From positions 1-5,303 of the forward strand of contig JAAZJF010000214.1 of the NCBI GenBank assembly GCA_012800475.1: a DNA stretch of 5,303 bases. The letters run 5' to 3'. The notes under the pieces are model-generated. The model searched no databases, had not been told where the DNA came from, and saw only the letters and a list, made by a program, of their open reading frames with translations. Within the stretch, counting starts at the first letter, position 1; every line of letters begins with the position of its first letter. Positions 5,285 through 5,303 of the stretch are shown here, piece after piece. The position numbers and the translations under genes are program-made. This DNA is from Gammaproteobacteria bacterium (GTDB lineage: Bacteria > Pseudomonadota > Gammaproteobacteria > Pseudomonadales > Pseudomonadaceae).

Positions 5285-5303
5285 GTGAAGCCAGTTCAAT
5301 TTA
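5285..5303 (+). CDS. Start of next gene, possibly NlpD-like lipoprotein (cut by window end)
   Basis: GTG 5285 opens a frame reading MKPVQF before the window ends. The upstream AGGAG supports it as a true start. The identity is inferred only from gene order: after surE-pcm, pseudomonads and enterics usually carry the peptidoglycan-hydrolase activator lipoprotein NlpD, followed by rpoS. Six residues are too few to confirm a signal peptide or lipobox. Confidence 0.45.

Overview
The window is a chromosomal housekeeping stretch from a gammaproteobacterium of the Pseudomonas type. The gene order (class III alcohol dehydrogenase, S-formylglutathione hydrolase, ispF, truD, surE, pcm, then a probable nlpD start) matches, from memory, the pseudomonad segment that leads into rpoS. 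The proteins also read as close pseudomonad relatives. Three 60-base lines I counted by hand were 27/60, 30/60 and 26/60 G+C. That is well below typical Pseudomonas, so a lower-GC member of the Pseudomonadaceae is likely, for example relatives of P. caeni/Denitrificimonas or Thiopseudomonas. The species is inference.

Layout: all genes are on the + strand. Positions 1-393 are the C-terminal third of the glutathione-dependent formaldehyde dehydrogenase. A 72-base gap follows, holding two mutually exclusive potential RNA hairpins just upstream of a strong ribosome binding site. Positions 466-1311 encode S-formylglutathione hydrolase, so these two genes form a formaldehyde detoxification pair. 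An 85-base gap (1312-1396) with a possible -10 element precedes a tightly packed run: ispF (1397-1870), truD (1867-2925), surE (2913-3662), pcm (3659-4336) and a DUF368 membrane protein of the PopT type (4333-5250). Each of these genes overlaps the next by 4 or 13 bases. A well-formed ribosome binding site and GTG start at 5285 open the next gene, most probably the NlpD-like lipoprotein.

How they work together: the first pair oxidises S-hydroxymethylglutathione to S-formylglutathione and hydrolyses it to formate and glutathione. The five-gene run combines isoprenoid precursor synthesis (IspF), tRNA pseudouridylation (TruD), nucleotide turnover (SurE), protein isoaspartate repair (Pcm) and probable recycling of undecaprenyl phosphate (DUF368/PopT). 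IspF feeds the pathway that makes polyprenyl lipids, and PopT-type proteins move the phosphorylated form of that lipid, so the first and last genes share a metabolic theme. The pcm-DUF368 junction is the least conventional part of the layout.

I see no mobile element, CRISPR array, tRNA, rRNA or phage gene, and no wholly new system. The observations worth checking are the hairpin pair before the hydrolase gene, the coupling of DUF368 to surE-pcm, the start site of pcm, and two inverted repeats inside coding regions.
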